The notes: generated by a model from the letters alone, not told the origin. A DNA stretch of 64,000 nt from Nectonema munidae (GCA_030549495.1 JAUIRK010000787.1:37745-101744); one strand, 5' to 3'; shown: positions 50,001 through 55,501, counted from the stretch's first letter. Translations and numbers: made by a program.

Positions 50001-52105
50001 TTTATTTTGTTCATTTCACCACTCCTTATCGAATGCTTCTTCAAAAACGTTTTCGAACTTTCTGTTTTACATTCAAGAAACAAATGTTTCTTAAAAAAAA
50101 GCTTTTTTAGGATTTACACTTCGTTGCAAAAAAAATATATTTTTAGAATGAATTTCTTTTTACACAAAATTAAAAAAAATTTAAGAATATTTCTCAATTT
50201 CAATGAATCTCTTATGAAACAAAATTATTCATCAGGCAAAAAGATTTTCTTGGCTTGTCGCCAGTATGGCACGTCAACTTTTTGTGATAAATCCATGGAG
50301 TCTGTCAATCAACTGTTACAAGAGCCAGAAAAGAGTTGCAAAAAAACAAAAATAAAAATTGATAACAAGGATTTATCATTTTTCAACAATAAAATTTTGT
50401 CCAATAAACTTATTTTTTATTTCATTTAATACGCAAGTTGGTATTATAATAAAAAACGCTTTTTAGCAAATTTTAAAATGCCAAGACATTACCTGTATGA
50501 CAGACAAAAAATGTTCTCTTTCCTCCATCATCCCATGGAACAATGATTTGATCCGATTTTTCTTTAATCAGCATAGCAGCAATGAGCGTTTTTCCAGAAC
50601 CAGTATTTAAGCATACAATGGAATTTTGCTTAACTGATTTTTCTAAGAGCTCATACTATAAAAAAATTATAAATTAAAAAATAATGGGAAAATATCGAGT
50701 ATCTAAATAGCATTATAGAGATACAGTCACACGGGTATAAACTCAGAACAGTTTAATGTTTGCCAATATTATCATGATAAAAATGCATGCATTAACCAAG
50801 AATTATATCTCTTCAAACGAGTTACTCTTGCATTCCTTCTCCAATTTTAATAGATTTGAGCTGAGCAAGGAGATTTTTTACAAGTTAGAAACCTCTTCAG
50901 TGATATAAGATAAAAGCAAAGTAAAAAATTTATCAAGTACAGATATTTTTAAATATACATTTTATCCGAGACTACACGTTTTCAATTAACAAGGAATAAA
51001 GCAAAGGAGTCCGACAATTTTGATAACTTCGGCTAAAGATTTAGGATTCTTTAGGTTTCTGTGTAACTCCGAACTTTAGAAAGAGATCATGAAAAGGTGG
51101 CTTCGACTCCAGTAAAATATGAAAATAGTTAATCAATAAGAGAACTCAGAAAAAGTGAAAATGTTAGAATATTGGAGGCATCAAAAAAGAGGGCACATTT
51201 CAAGGAAGGTTGCACTGAAATAAAAATTTATTGAGGAAAAGAAAAATCAAAGGAGTGTGAGAATACTTTGCAAAATCCTTTCCTCAAAAAGGCTAAATCA
51301 CTTCAATAAATTGATCTTTTATTTGAGTGATAAAATCAAAAACTTTATACAAAGGTAGAACTTAGTAGACTTAATTAAATTGAAGAATAAAGATTATTAT
51401 ACTGTTATGTAATTTGAAGAGATTCATATAAAATTAAAGGAGGTATCTTTTGAGTGATCGATTAGTATTATGAAGATGAAATACAACTTGAAGTTTATAA
51501 AAATGATAAAAAAAATTGTAAAAGGTGAGCTTCCATTTATATATTCCATTTATATAATCTACTGAAAGTGAAAAATTTCAAATTCCACTTTCTTACGATT
51601 TGATGGAATGGAGGGAATATTAATCTATAACGTAATCAGGGCTAAAGTAGAACAACACAAAAAGAAAGTTTCCCACTTTGCAACTTTTTTGTTCAATTAT
51701 CTATAAAAAAAATTCTAAAAAAAACTTTGTGTACTTAACATTTTAAGGCTTAAAATGAGTTAAATAAAACTTTTGGAAAAAATATTTAATAAGCTTTTTT
51801 ATTTAATCGCACTGATACTATTATCGCAAGGTTTCTTCTTTTAATCATAGCAATTTTTCTTGAAAATACGCGGTGTTTGATAAATAACAGTAGATTTTTG
51901 ACTTTTAAAAATCCTTTAAACATAGGACGATAATTCTGTATAGGAAAAGAAAGAACTAAAAAAATCTTCGCACAAATTTATTTGTTATCTCAAAAACGAC
52001 TGTACTCTCCTAGCTCAAAAGATCTAACAGGATACAGATGAAAACTGAAATAAAAAATACCTGGTACTTTCTTGGAGTAAAGTTAAATTTACTAGCTTTA
52101 AACAT
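16956..52105 (-). CDS. Dicer: Dicer, spliced gene of about 24 exons (span from start to stop codon)
   Basis: Dicer cleaves long dsRNA or pre-miRNA hairpins into ~21-23-nt duplexes in the cytoplasm and hands them to Argonaute proteins. Exons read by eye from high to low coordinates give, in order: RecA1 helicase with GSGKT (50587-50601) and DECH (46302-46313); helical insertion domain; RecA2 with EEGVDIPK and QSKGRAR; Dicer dimerisation domain; platform; PAZ; RNase IIIa; RNase IIIb; and a C-terminal dsRBD with stop. The splice phases of all accepted neighbours agree, giving about 1,555 codons plus an unresolved part, close to the usual 1,600-1,900. Both RNase III domains keep their E...D and D..E acidic residues, and the helicase motifs are intact, so an active enzyme is expected. 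The animal-type PAZ ([11 protein letters not shown]) and the compact RNase IIIa suggest a Dicer-1/human-Dicer-like protein, but Dicer-2 is not excluded. Introns hold many transposon relics. The stretch 36652-40340, which should encode the platform start, is unresolved. Confidence 0.93.
17098..19018 (-). other. Dicer intron before the last exon
   Basis: The intron runs from donor GTAAAT (read at 19018) to the acceptor at 17098. It carries a SINE copy (17392-17474) and otherwise AT-rich sequence with a (TA)n tract near 18409-18420. Small frames at 17668-17853 and 18196-18387 have no recognisable product. Confidence 0.7.
17392..17474 (+). mobile_element. tRNA-headed SINE fragment in a Dicer intron
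   Basis: It reads GGGTTGGTTAGATAGCGGGTTTCGATAACTC, then the B box GGTTCGATCCCGCATCAAGCCTAC, before similarity fades. Eight bases between the two boxes are deleted relative to other copies. Confidence 0.7.
19019..19094 (-). CDS. Dicer: Dicer exon: start of the C-terminal dsRBD
   Basis: The acceptor TTTCAG is followed by AG, completing Glu, then [19 protein letters not shown] and NRVKFT. The [13 protein letters not shown] motif is helix 1 of the Dicer dsRBD. The exon ends in phase 2 before gtaaat and joins the last exon. Confidence 0.85.
19147..19312 (-). CDS. Dicer: Dicer exon: RNase IIIb second catalytic block
   Basis: It reads [20 protein letters not shown] then [18 protein letters not shown]. 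The D-I-F-E acidic pair and the SLIGAIFLD helix are the RNase IIIb metal-binding residues and signature. Phase 0 in, phase 1 out (before gtatct). Confidence 0.92.
19463..19780 (-). CDS. Dicer: Dicer exon: RNase IIIb first catalytic block
   Basis: It opens [20 protein letters not shown], then [17 protein letters not shown] and [20 protein letters not shown]. The [15 protein letters not shown] motif carries the Glu and Asp of the active site. The exon ends NYNIGDN before gtaagt in phase 0. Confidence 0.95.
19781..21938 (-). other. Dicer intron with hAT MITE
   Basis: AT-rich. A 300-bp hAT MITE lies at 21067-21366. The plus-strand frames at 21092-21304 (inside the MITE) and 21670-21879 have no recognisable product. 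Confidence 0.65.
21067..21366. mobile_element. hAT MITE, 300 bp, with perfect 8-bp target duplication
   Basis: The ends are CAGTAACGTAGCCAG and, inverted from the right, CAGCCACGTAGCCAG. The element is flanked by TTTATAGT at 21059-21066 and 21367-21374. A subterminal GGGGCCCAAGTGCCCC tract lies near the right end. No transposase is present. It is in a Dicer intron. Confidence 0.9.
21939..22081 (-). CDS. Dicer: Dicer exon: linker and start of RNase IIIb
   Basis: It reads [20 protein letters not shown], then [20 protein letters not shown], before gtattt. The IEEIFGYxFKDKSLLxQA pattern is helix 1 of RNase IIIb, continued in the next exon as ALSHASY. Entry phase 1, exit phase 0. Confidence 0.9.
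22134..22440 (-). CDS. Dicer: Dicer exon: RNase IIIa second catalytic block
   Basis: It starts [20 protein letters not shown], continues [18 protein letters not shown], then [20 protein letters not shown] and [16 protein letters not shown]. The D-S-L-E pair completes the RNase IIIa acidic cluster, and NDSWLPP is a typical Dicer spacer motif. The spacer between the two blocks is much shorter than the long acidic insert of human or fly Dicer-1. The 3' edge could also be at 22180, but the donor at 22133 fits the next phase. Confidence 0.9.
22441..25971 (-). other. Dicer intron, 3.5 kb, no other gene recognised
   Basis: The intron is AT-rich, with a CACACA-rich simple stretch near 23600-23660. 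Several small frames (22858-23112, 23138-23416, 23472-23693, 24091-24312, 24537-24791, 25149-25343) show no family resemblance. The exons on either side join directly (RSKL|VSNA), as in other Dicers, so no exon is missing here. Confidence 0.65.
25972..26169 (-). CDS. Dicer: Dicer exon: RNase IIIa first catalytic block
   Basis: Sixty-six codons in phase 0 read [20 protein letters not shown], then [19 protein letters not shown] and [12 protein letters not shown]. The [12 protein letters not shown] signature carries the active-site Glu (26074-26076) and Asp (26062-26064). The stretch is too short as an open frame from Met to be noticed without splicing. Confidence 0.93.
26170..27066 (-). other. 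Dicer intron, no other feature
   Basis: Very AT-rich. The plus-strand frame at 26510-26716 looks non-coding. Confidence 0.6.
27067..27155 (-). CDS. Dicer: Dicer exon: acidic linker before RNase IIIa
   Basis: The acceptor CTTTTAG is followed by AT, completing Asp, then [20 protein letters not shown] and SFACFDFVS before gtaaat. Acidic low-conservation linkers precede RNase IIIa in animal Dicers. The call rests on matching phases on both sides (1 in, 0 out) and good splice sites rather than on homology. Confidence 0.7.
27217..27306 (-). CDS. Dicer: Dicer exon: linker (exon with a second diverged copy at 31 kb)
   Basis: The acceptor GTTTCAG is followed by AT and [20 protein letters not shown], then EKILSVKQE and G before gtttgt. 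It is symmetrical in phase (1 in, 1 out), so it can be skipped or duplicated without shifting the frame. A related copy of its middle lies at 31029-31094. No domain is recognised. Confidence 0.65.
27508..27900 (+). pseudogene. Possible Merlin/IS1016-type transposase fragment
   Basis: The 130-codon open frame contains [20 protein letters not shown] and later [20 protein letters not shown]. The LLDWYQFCR stretch resembles the helix-turn-helix part of Merlin transposases (xxVDWYNFCRE). The DDE residues are not seen, and the ends of an element were not found. The resemblance is short and could be chance. Confidence 0.35.
28023..28941 (+). pseudogene. Gag-like region of the retroelement
   Basis: Three overlapping frames (28023-28316, 28199-28426, 28423-28941) read as one broken protein. 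It has a coiled-coil-like start ([18 protein letters not shown]), then [20 protein letters not shown], then a Pro-rich basic stretch ([14 protein letters not shown]). No zinc knuckle is seen. Its role as capsid-like protein is inferred only from its position before the RT. Confidence 0.5.
28982..29818 (+). pseudogene. Retroelement acidic region leading into the RT
   Basis: An open frame starts [20 protein letters not shown] and contains a run of Glu/Asp ([18 protein letters not shown]). It stops at TAG 29645-29647 and continues in the same frame as [20 protein letters not shown], then [16 protein letters not shown], the usual N-terminal edge of an RT domain. The stop is a lesion or a read-through site. 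Confidence 0.55.
29827..30341 (+). pseudogene. Retroelement reverse transcriptase core
   Basis: Motifs in order: [16 protein letters not shown] (RT block A, catalytic Asp), [19 protein letters not shown] (block B), [10 protein letters not shown] (block C, catalytic Asp pair at 30063-30068), [20 protein letters not shown] (blocks D-E). This is a full palm domain. It is joined to the upstream part only by a frameshift. Confidence 0.85.
30440..30853 (+). pseudogene. Retroelement RNase H domain
   Basis: It reads [14 protein letters not shown] (first Asp), [16 protein letters not shown] (Glu), [14 protein letters not shown] (second Asp) and [14 protein letters not shown] (last Asp), then stops. 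All four acidic positions of an RNase H fold are visible. The xxADxPSR ending occurs in several RT lineages that lack LTR-type integrases. Confidence 0.75.
31029..31094 (-). pseudogene. Diverged second copy of the 27.2-kb Dicer exon
   Basis: About 65 bp match 27246-27310 at roughly 85%. In the same frame it reads [20 protein letters not shown], against [20 protein letters not shown] in the accepted exon. It stops soon after (IIR, then TGA), and no clean acceptor was found. It could be an abandoned or alternative exon. Confidence 0.55.
31203..31281 (-). CDS. Dicer: Dicer exon: short linker
   Basis: It follows a 53-bp intron ending GTTACAG and reads [20 protein letters not shown], then NDKELP and G before gtttct. 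Phase 0 in, 1 out, matching the exon at 27306. No domain; the call rests on splice sites and phase. Confidence 0.65.
31335..31674 (-). CDS. Dicer: Dicer exon: end of PAZ and connector
   Basis: It reads [20 protein letters not shown], then [20 protein letters not shown] and [20 protein letters not shown]. The SEFCAIHP...[10 protein letters not shown]...AEEL signature is the conserved connector helix after PAZ in animal Dicers. It ends GLDK before gtattt, phase 0. Confidence 0.92.
31675..32412 (-). other. Dicer intron with a SINE
   Basis: Contains the near-complete SINE copy at 31901-32050 and otherwise AT-rich sequence. Confidence 0.7.
31901..32050 (+). mobile_element. tRNA-headed SINE, near-complete copy in a Dicer intron
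   Basis: GGGGCGTAAGTAAGGTTGGTTAGATACTGGG is the A-box side, and GGTTCGATCCC the B box. It has the full body and ends CCCCACGGTACCTTTATCTAT. It lies on the strand opposite to Dicer. It has very few differences from the 12103 copy apart from a few substitutions. Confidence 0.8.
32413..32646 (-). CDS. Dicer: Dicer exon: PAZ domain
   Basis: It reads [20 protein letters not shown], then [20 protein letters not shown] and [26 protein letters not shown] opens the PAZ region, and TYAEYYKxKxxLxITxLxQPLL is its core, which anchors the 3' end of the RNA. It ends AT before gtaagt and joins the next exon as Ile. Confidence 0.95.
32647..34308 (-). other. Dicer intron, no other gene
   Basis: Extremely AT-rich with long A and T runs. 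No ORF, repeat family or RNA gene was recognised. Confidence 0.6.
34309..34438 (-). CDS. Dicer: Dicer exon: entry into PAZ
   Basis: The acceptor TTTAAG is followed by CT, completing Ala, then [20 protein letters not shown] and [15 protein letters not shown]. The I-DW-IKE and KPYKLD words correspond to the segment just before FEDAVI in other Dicers. Phases 1 in, 2 out fit both neighbours. Confidence 0.85.
34439..36404 (-). other. Dicer intron with hAT MITE
   Basis: It holds the 362-bp MITE at 34804-35165. The open frames at 34643-34861 and 35592-35783 have no recognisable product. Confidence 0.6.
34804..35165. mobile_element. hAT MITE, 362 bp, with long poly-A core
   Basis: The terminal repeats CAGTGTTTCCCAAACT and, inverted, CAGTGTTTCCCTAACT differ at one base. 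The flanks GTCTACCC (34796-34803) and GTCTAGCG (35166-35173) match at 6 of 8, an aged target duplication. A run of about 45 A (34974-35022) sits in the middle, along with shared GTGTGTCGC words near both ends. Confidence 0.85.
36405..36611 (-). CDS. Dicer: Dicer exon: platform domain
   Basis: It reads [20 protein letters not shown], then [18 protein letters not shown] and [16 protein letters not shown] before gtaatt. FPIYSRxGEYxVxI is the platform strand before PAZ. The acceptor is either CAG at 36612-36614 (shown) or TTTAG at 36622, which would add HIS and part of the next codon in a different phase. The choice depends on the unresolved upstream exon. Confidence 0.88.
36652..36692 (-). CDS. 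Dicer: Possible short Dicer platform exon
   Basis: A strong donor GTAAGT sits at 36646-36651. Before it, about 40 bases read [13 protein letters not shown], which would join C|GG to give Arg and FPIYSR. The FFISNLK word could stand for the FGILxxK strand of other Dicers. The acceptor (ATAAG directly before a T run) is poor, and the 5' edge falls exactly at the first unit of the 161-bp array. Treat as tentative. Confidence 0.3.
36692..37335. repeat. Tandem array: four copies of a ~161-bp unit in a Dicer intron
   Basis: The marker CTTATCATTAGTAGTTTTTC occurs at 36700, 36861, 37022 and 37184, giving periods of 161, 161 and 162. Units differ by only a few bases (for example one-base changes in the A run and TTGAAC/TTGAAA), so the expansion is recent. 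On the Dicer strand each unit carries CTACTAATGATAAG, a branch-point-like plus AG word. Confidence 0.95.
37336..40340 (-). other. Dicer intron(s) with unresolved platform exon(s)
   Basis: One or more exons encoding the part of the platform between [11 protein letters not shown] and FPIYSR should lie here but could not be identified with confidence. A donor-like ATG|gtaagt at 37357 and a frame at 38390-38614 ([15 protein letters not shown] before gtaagt) are weak candidates. A homopolymer-rich block at 39420-39560 may hide or corrupt sequence. Confidence 0.45.
39420..39565. other. Homopolymer-rich block, possible sequencing artefact
   Basis: Runs of G, then T, then C in steps (GGGGGTCGG, TTTTTTGGGGGGGG, CCCCCCCCCGG, CCCCCTCCCCTCCCCCCC) stand out from the AT-rich flanks. 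No repeat structure explains the pattern. Local assembly or base-calling inflation is likely. Confidence 0.5.
40341..40456 (-). CDS. Dicer: Dicer exon: end of the dimerisation domain
   Basis: Following CTTCTAG it reads [20 protein letters not shown], then [15 protein letters not shown]. The ELDDxLxPI word directly follows the dimerisation domain in other Dicers. The donor is GTATCT (phase 0), though GTACTA 15 bases earlier is also possible. Confidence 0.85.
40525..40745 (-). CDS. Dicer: Dicer exon: dimerisation (DUF283) domain
   Basis: It reads [20 protein letters not shown], then [20 protein letters not shown] and [17 protein letters not shown] before gtaagt. YCxKLPxDxxxxLxP and AxxxVALxxCxxLHK are the signature strands and helix of the Dicer dimerisation fold, which resembles a dsRBD. 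Confidence 0.95.
40862..41230 (-). CDS. Dicer: Dicer exon: helicase motif VI and linker
   Basis: It reads [20 protein letters not shown], then [15 protein letters not shown], later [20 protein letters not shown] and AIQLINW. [24 protein letters not shown] is helicase motif V/VI with the arginine finger. [24 protein letters not shown] leads into the dimerisation domain. Confidence 0.95.
41231..44016 (-). other. Dicer intron with small unassigned frames
   Basis: Mostly AT-rich. Plus-strand frames at 41755-41994, 42431-42664 and 43393-43713 have no recognisable product. The short frame at 43060-43218 is listed separately. A local GC-rich patch at 42530-42615 has no assigned origin. Confidence 0.5.
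43060..43218 (+). other. Small open frame of 52 codons, unassigned
   Basis: ATG to TAA reads [20 protein letters not shown], then [20 protein letters not shown] and [10 protein letters not shown]. The composition is protein-like (few runs, balanced charged residues) compared with the AT-biased noise frames around it. It is followed by another coding-like stretch with a frame change. It may be a remnant of a retrocopy or transposon protein. Nothing was recognised. Confidence 0.25.
44017..44273 (-). CDS. Dicer: Dicer exon: second RecA lobe (helicase motifs IV-V)
   Basis: It reads [20 protein letters not shown], then [20 protein letters not shown] and IPK. [14 protein letters not shown] is motif IV, and [17 protein letters not shown] motif V. 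The exon exits in phase 2 into C-N-L-V-V. The 5' acceptor (AAAAAAGAG) is weak, so a few more residues may be encoded upstream. Confidence 0.93.
44274..45390 (-). other. Dicer intron with two coding-like fragments
   Basis: Minus-strand frames at 44498-44719 (containing [18 protein letters not shown]) and 44957-45193 ([20 protein letters not shown], then [15 protein letters not shown]) have protein-like composition but no assigned family. The second may be a transposon-protein relic. Confidence 0.4.
45391..45928 (-). CDS. Dicer: Dicer exon: helicase insertion domain (Hel2i)
   Basis: It starts [20 protein letters not shown] after TTTTCAG and has [20 protein letters not shown]. Long helical stretches follow ([34 protein letters not shown]). 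ELGPWCxxKV is the diagnostic Hel2i motif. The donor at AAC|gtatcc gives phase 0. The alternative end is a few codons on, where the frame closes (SSFPLI then stop). Confidence 0.92.
46093..46397 (-). CDS. Dicer: Dicer exon: DECH helicase motif II and III
   Basis: It opens [20 protein letters not shown], then [20 protein letters not shown], later [16 protein letters not shown] and [23 protein letters not shown] (46302-46313) is motif II, and LGLSAS is motif III. The frame continues past the donor for some codons before a stop, but phase 2 at AA|gtattc joins the next exon ([12 protein letters not shown]) as in other Dicers. Confidence 0.95.
46398..48461 (-). other. Dicer intron with a tRNA-like patch
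   Basis: AT-rich. It contains the tRNA-like stretch near 46715-46805. No other feature was recognised. Confidence 0.55.
46715..46805 (-). mobile_element. Possible tRNA-derived SINE fragment (different family)
   Basis: On the minus strand GTGGGCGTAGTGGTGTAGTTATCAGGTCAGAG resembles a tRNA 5' half with an A box (TGGTGTAGTTATCAGG). A clean B box is not seen. It is distinct from the other SINE family in this window. Confidence 0.3.
48462..48592 (-). CDS. Dicer: Dicer exon: helicase motif Ia-Ib region
   Basis: After TTATTTAG, TC completes Val, then [20 protein letters not shown] and [15 protein letters not shown]. LVxQQxxFLKxxTDLxxGxxxGxMxxDxW is the usual stretch after motif Ia in Dicer. It ends FFRKYQ before gtactt in phase 0. 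Confidence 0.92.
48593..50492 (-). other. Dicer intron, no other gene recognised
   Basis: AT-rich. The plus-strand frames at 49125-49322 and 50007-50429 are discussed elsewhere or unassigned. Confidence 0.55.
50007..50429 (+). other. Unassigned open frame of 140 codons in a Dicer intron
   Basis: The first half is Phe/Lys-rich and looks like AT-biased noise. The middle ([20 protein letters not shown], then [16 protein letters not shown]) is more protein-like. No family was recognised and no repeat ends were seen. Low likelihood of being a real gene. Confidence 0.2.
50493..50655 (-). CDS. Dicer: Dicer exon: Walker A (helicase motif I)
   Basis: It reads [20 protein letters not shown], then [18 protein letters not shown] and [29 protein letters not shown] is the Dicer ATP-binding motif. 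The frame has no Met at its start, so it was only visible by following splice sites (ATAG acceptor, gtaatg donor, phase 1). Confidence 0.95.
50656..52060 (-). other. Dicer first coding intron, no other feature
   Basis: AT-rich with no recognisable gene, repeat family or RNA. Confidence 0.55.
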
Positions 52106-52114
52106 AGCGTTATT
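52061..52114 (-). CDS. Dicer: Dicer first coding exon with start codon
   Basis: A CTTTTTTAG acceptor precedes AATAACGCT and an ATG (52103-52105). The exon then reads [14 protein letters not shown] before gtattt, phase 0. FTPRxYQ is the Q-motif-like start of the Dicer helicase, and the next exon continues YELLEKS. The acceptor implies an upstream non-coding or coding 5' exon. The frame is open back to the acceptor, so an earlier start is possible. Confidence 0.85.
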
Positions 52115-52444
52115 CTAAAAAAGAAAAAAATAAATTTACTTATCAAATTTTTTTTTAATATATCGGCAAATCAATCATACTCAGTTTATTAGCACGTAAA
52201 ATAAAATGGCTTAAAATAAATCCGAATCTAAAATCATATAATATTTATTATGAAGGGGTCTTCTTGAAGGTGGTTTATGTCGACAACCATAATTATATTT
52301 ATATATATCCCCAAACATCAGTTAAACACGATTAGACAACTAATCATATTTTTTTCACTATTAACTAACATTCTTACATTTTCGGTGTATGCTATTTGAT
52401 GTTGTAAAAGTTGTAACTACTTCTCATACAAAAATTTGCAATGA
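52115..52444. other. 5' flank or first intron of Dicer
   Basis: AT-rich; no promoter element could be singled out. Confidence 0.35.
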
Positions 52445-53714
52445 GATCATACATAAATGACGCCACCAAAAGTTTAAAGCTTATGAAATCCACCTCTGTA
52501 GTGATTTTTACCCCCTCCCCCCCCCCCCCCCCACCATCCTCTATTTTTTAATACAGAGCATCTAGAATAAGCTTACCCCCCTCCCCAGGTAGGGGACATC
52601 ATAAATGTATGTCCCTGAGTTAAATTTTGATATACGTAAATGGGGAGACAACTGTATACAATTTTCGGTTTTTTGATAATACTAAAGAGATCATTAGAAA
52701 TATATTGGTAACCAACTATAAAAACAATTCTCGCTTTTCTTCTTTTAAAGATCTAACCTAACTTAAGTCCTAATATGTTAAACAAATGTGGAGAAATTAC
52801 GGGCAGTGGGGCGCATGCGTTCCTCCAAAGGTTTTTATGGAGATGGTTGGGAAAAAAACTATAAGCTAAAAACTATCATTGATGCAAACAATTTTGATTG
52901 ACAGGAAAATTTATAATAGAGTTCAAGCTATTTTCACCAAAATGGCTTATTTTTTTTCTTTCTTCTTGTTTTTATTTTCACAGTTGAGTTCGTAGTTTTA
53001 GTAAGAATAAAGTTACCTATGATTTATATTTGTTTTAAATGTATAACGTCAAATTCTTAATTATATTCAAAAGAAATTTTATAATTAAAAATATTAACCA
53101 TAAAAATCAAGATTTTGATGAAGAAAAATAATTTGGTTCTCATACTGAAAATTGAACTTGAATCAATAAATACAAAAATGAAATTTTAGCTTCATTTTTT
53201 AAAAATATTAACAAAAAAACAAAGTGTTCACTTCTTTAATTGCTATTTCATCTATTACCCATTTTACTATACTATGCATGCTCCTAAACAATTACAATTT
53301 TCAAATGCGGCCATTTTAGTAAAAAGTTTGTCCACTCTTCCTATACACTATATAGAGGATGCAGATAATTGAAGAGAAGATTTTTTCGGATTTATTATTA
53401 TTTTTAAAATATTTTTGCCATTTGGGTAAAAGGTTTATACGGTAATTATTATTATCATCATTTGTGTTAAATATATGAATGTTTTCTCAAGTTAATCAAG
53501 GATAATTGCTAATTGAATACATAGTCAATTAGTGAAAAATATAAAGTTCCAAAATAAAAAAAATGGGTATCACATGCACATCGTGCATTTGATGACGTTT
53601 TTAAACTAATTCTAGATGCTCTGTGTTAAAAAATAGAGCAGAAAGGCTAAAAATCATGGCAGGGAGGTAGGGTAAAAATTCGAAAGTTTTGGGTAAAGTC
53701 ATTTATGTATGATC
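52445..53714. mobile_element. Foldback-like inverted repeat, arms ~110-125 bp, spacer ~1 kb
   Basis: The left arm 52445-52569 and right arm 53609-53714 are inverted copies. GATCATACATAAATGAC (52445-52461) is matched perfectly at 53698-53714. The inner ends CTATTTTTTAATACAGAGCA (52541-52560) and TGCTCTGTGTTAAAAAATAG (53617-53636) differ at one base. A C-rich run sits in the left arm. The spacer is AT-rich with no ORF. No family name can be given. Confidence 0.75.
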
Positions 53715-53940
53715 CGATAAAAAGATACCCAAGTTTTAAAGTTTTAACAAGATAGCTTTAACCCTAAATTTATAGGCTTATTGTTTAGGGAAGTAAAAGT
53801 GAATGGAAAGTTTTTGAAGTATAAAATTATCAAATCTTTTGACAAAGATAAAAACAAACTGAAAGAATGAAAATTTCATTTAAGACTTCCCAAGGGAACA
53901 TGAAAGAAATATAACTTCATTTGTCAGCTATCAACTAGAA
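53715..53940. repeat. Interspersed repeat next to the foldback arm (copy 1)
   Basis: It shares with 63740-64000 the 24-base word beginning ACTGAAAGAATGAAAATTTC, plus AAATTATCAAAT before it and GGGAAC..ATGAAAGAAATATAACTTCAT-like sequence after it. This marks a repeated family that extends beyond the foldback arm. Confidence 0.6.
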
Positions 53941-54521
53941 TTATGTAAACAGACAAACTTCTTTATTTTTGTTTTTACTTCGAATAATATTTGGAAAGAG
54001 TAAAAACTATCAAAACAAGTTTATACTTTTATACATTAAATCAGATATGTCGATTAAAAAATATTTAAAAATTATAATGTCTAACATTTCTAAACAATGT
54101 AAATCATGAAATTTTCGCTATATTATTATTTTATATTTTTTGCAAAAATAAAGTGTCGAAATCTGAATTTTTTTCATAAAATTATATAAAAAACATATGT
54201 TTGCTCTTCGAAAAAGAATTATGCCAACGTTTTCTAACACGCAAATCGTGAAAACCTACTCGGAAAATTCTTGATTTACTGTATAAAAAATTTCGATACT
54301 GGTTTTCGTGATTATACTTCGGATTTAATAGCAACCGATTAAAAAGTTCACCTAAAAAATTGCCTTATTTTATTTTTTTGCATTCATGCACTTCGAACAC
54401 ATACTTTTTAGGTGTTACTATTTTTATGTAAAACAAAGAGAGACTAACAACTTAGCCTTTAGTTTCTTCATGGTTGTTACACAATACGATTTTTATTCAA
54501 AAAAAAGAAGAAATTGATTAT
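53941..54521. other. AT-rich intergenic sequence, no gene
   Basis: No recognisable feature. Confidence 0.45.
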
Positions 54522-54760
54522 ACAGAAGCTGGTAAAAGGTAAAAACCTGTTCTAAAAGATGTTAGTTTTTCACATGTGAAGTGTTAATAATAATAATAAA
54601 ACCAAAAGATAGAAACAATTATCCCACAGAAGTTGGTAAAAGATAAAAAGTTTTTCTAAAAGATGTTAGTTTTTCACATGTAAAGTTAATAATGAAACCT
54701 AAAGATGGAAATAAACTCACAGAAGTTGGTAAACGATAAACAGTGGTTCTAAAAATATAT
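54522..54760. repeat. Imperfect tandem repeat, about 2.4 units of ~100 bp
   Basis: The unit starts ACAGAAGTTGGTAAAAGATAAA are at 54522, 54626 and 54719. Units 1 and 2 share TTCTAAAAGATGTTAGTTTT and TCACATGT. The third unit is cut short where the pogo-like MITE begins. Confidence 0.75.
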
Positions 54761-54763
54761 ATA

Positions 54764-55499
54764 CAGTAAAAGCTCGTTATATCGAATTCGCATAACTCTA
54801 ATATATACTTAACTCAACGTTTTTAGGTGGTCCCGGCAATTTCCTTATAATTTGCATGTTAAATTATTATTATCCATATAACTCGAAGTCAGTTTACTCG
54901 AATTTTGGGTGAATTCCAAGTCTATTTTGTAGCCATAGCCGTACACATTGCAGATAATTTCATTGTTTAACTCGAAGTTTGACTTGAAAAAACTTTCTGA
55001 GTTAATTAACACCTGTTTTTAATCGTAGAGCAGCAAACGGTTGGCTTTGTTTAGTGTAACGAAAATCATACAGGTGAATGAAATTAAAACGTAGATTTTC
55101 AAGAGTTGTTTGTGTTAATTGATTAAGTACGCATGTGTAAATTGAAGTCGATGAGCTTATATGACACAATAGTTTATTAAAGCAAGAAGTTTTTTAAATA
55201 AAAAACAAAAAACAATGGATGATTTTTTTGTTCTAACTGAATAATCTTGTATCAGAATCACTTCTTTTGTTTAAATAAATTTTTATCTGTTTATAAAGTT
55301 TTTAATGTTTGTTTAAATATATATTTTAATCATTTTAAAGTTTGTTTTGAAAGACTAAAGATGACCCGCATGCGCGTTGGTATTTAGTTTAACACAGCAA
55401 AAGTAAATTTCAAAAAGTAAAAATTTGTTAACTCGAAGTCCGGGTAACTCGAAGTACTTCAATAGGTCCCATCAATTTCGAGATAACGAACTTTTACTG
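54764..55499. mobile_element. pogo/Tigger-like MITE, 736 bp, with TA target duplication
   Basis: The ends CAGTAAAAGCTCGTTATATC and, inverted, CAGTAAAAGTTCGTTATCTC match at 18 of 20. The element is flanked by TA at 54762-54763 and 55500-55501. CAGTA ends plus TA duplications belong to Tc1/mariner-pogo elements. Repeated ACTCGAAGT words occur inside. No transposase frame is present. Confidence 0.85.
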
Positions 55500-55501
55500 T
55501 A

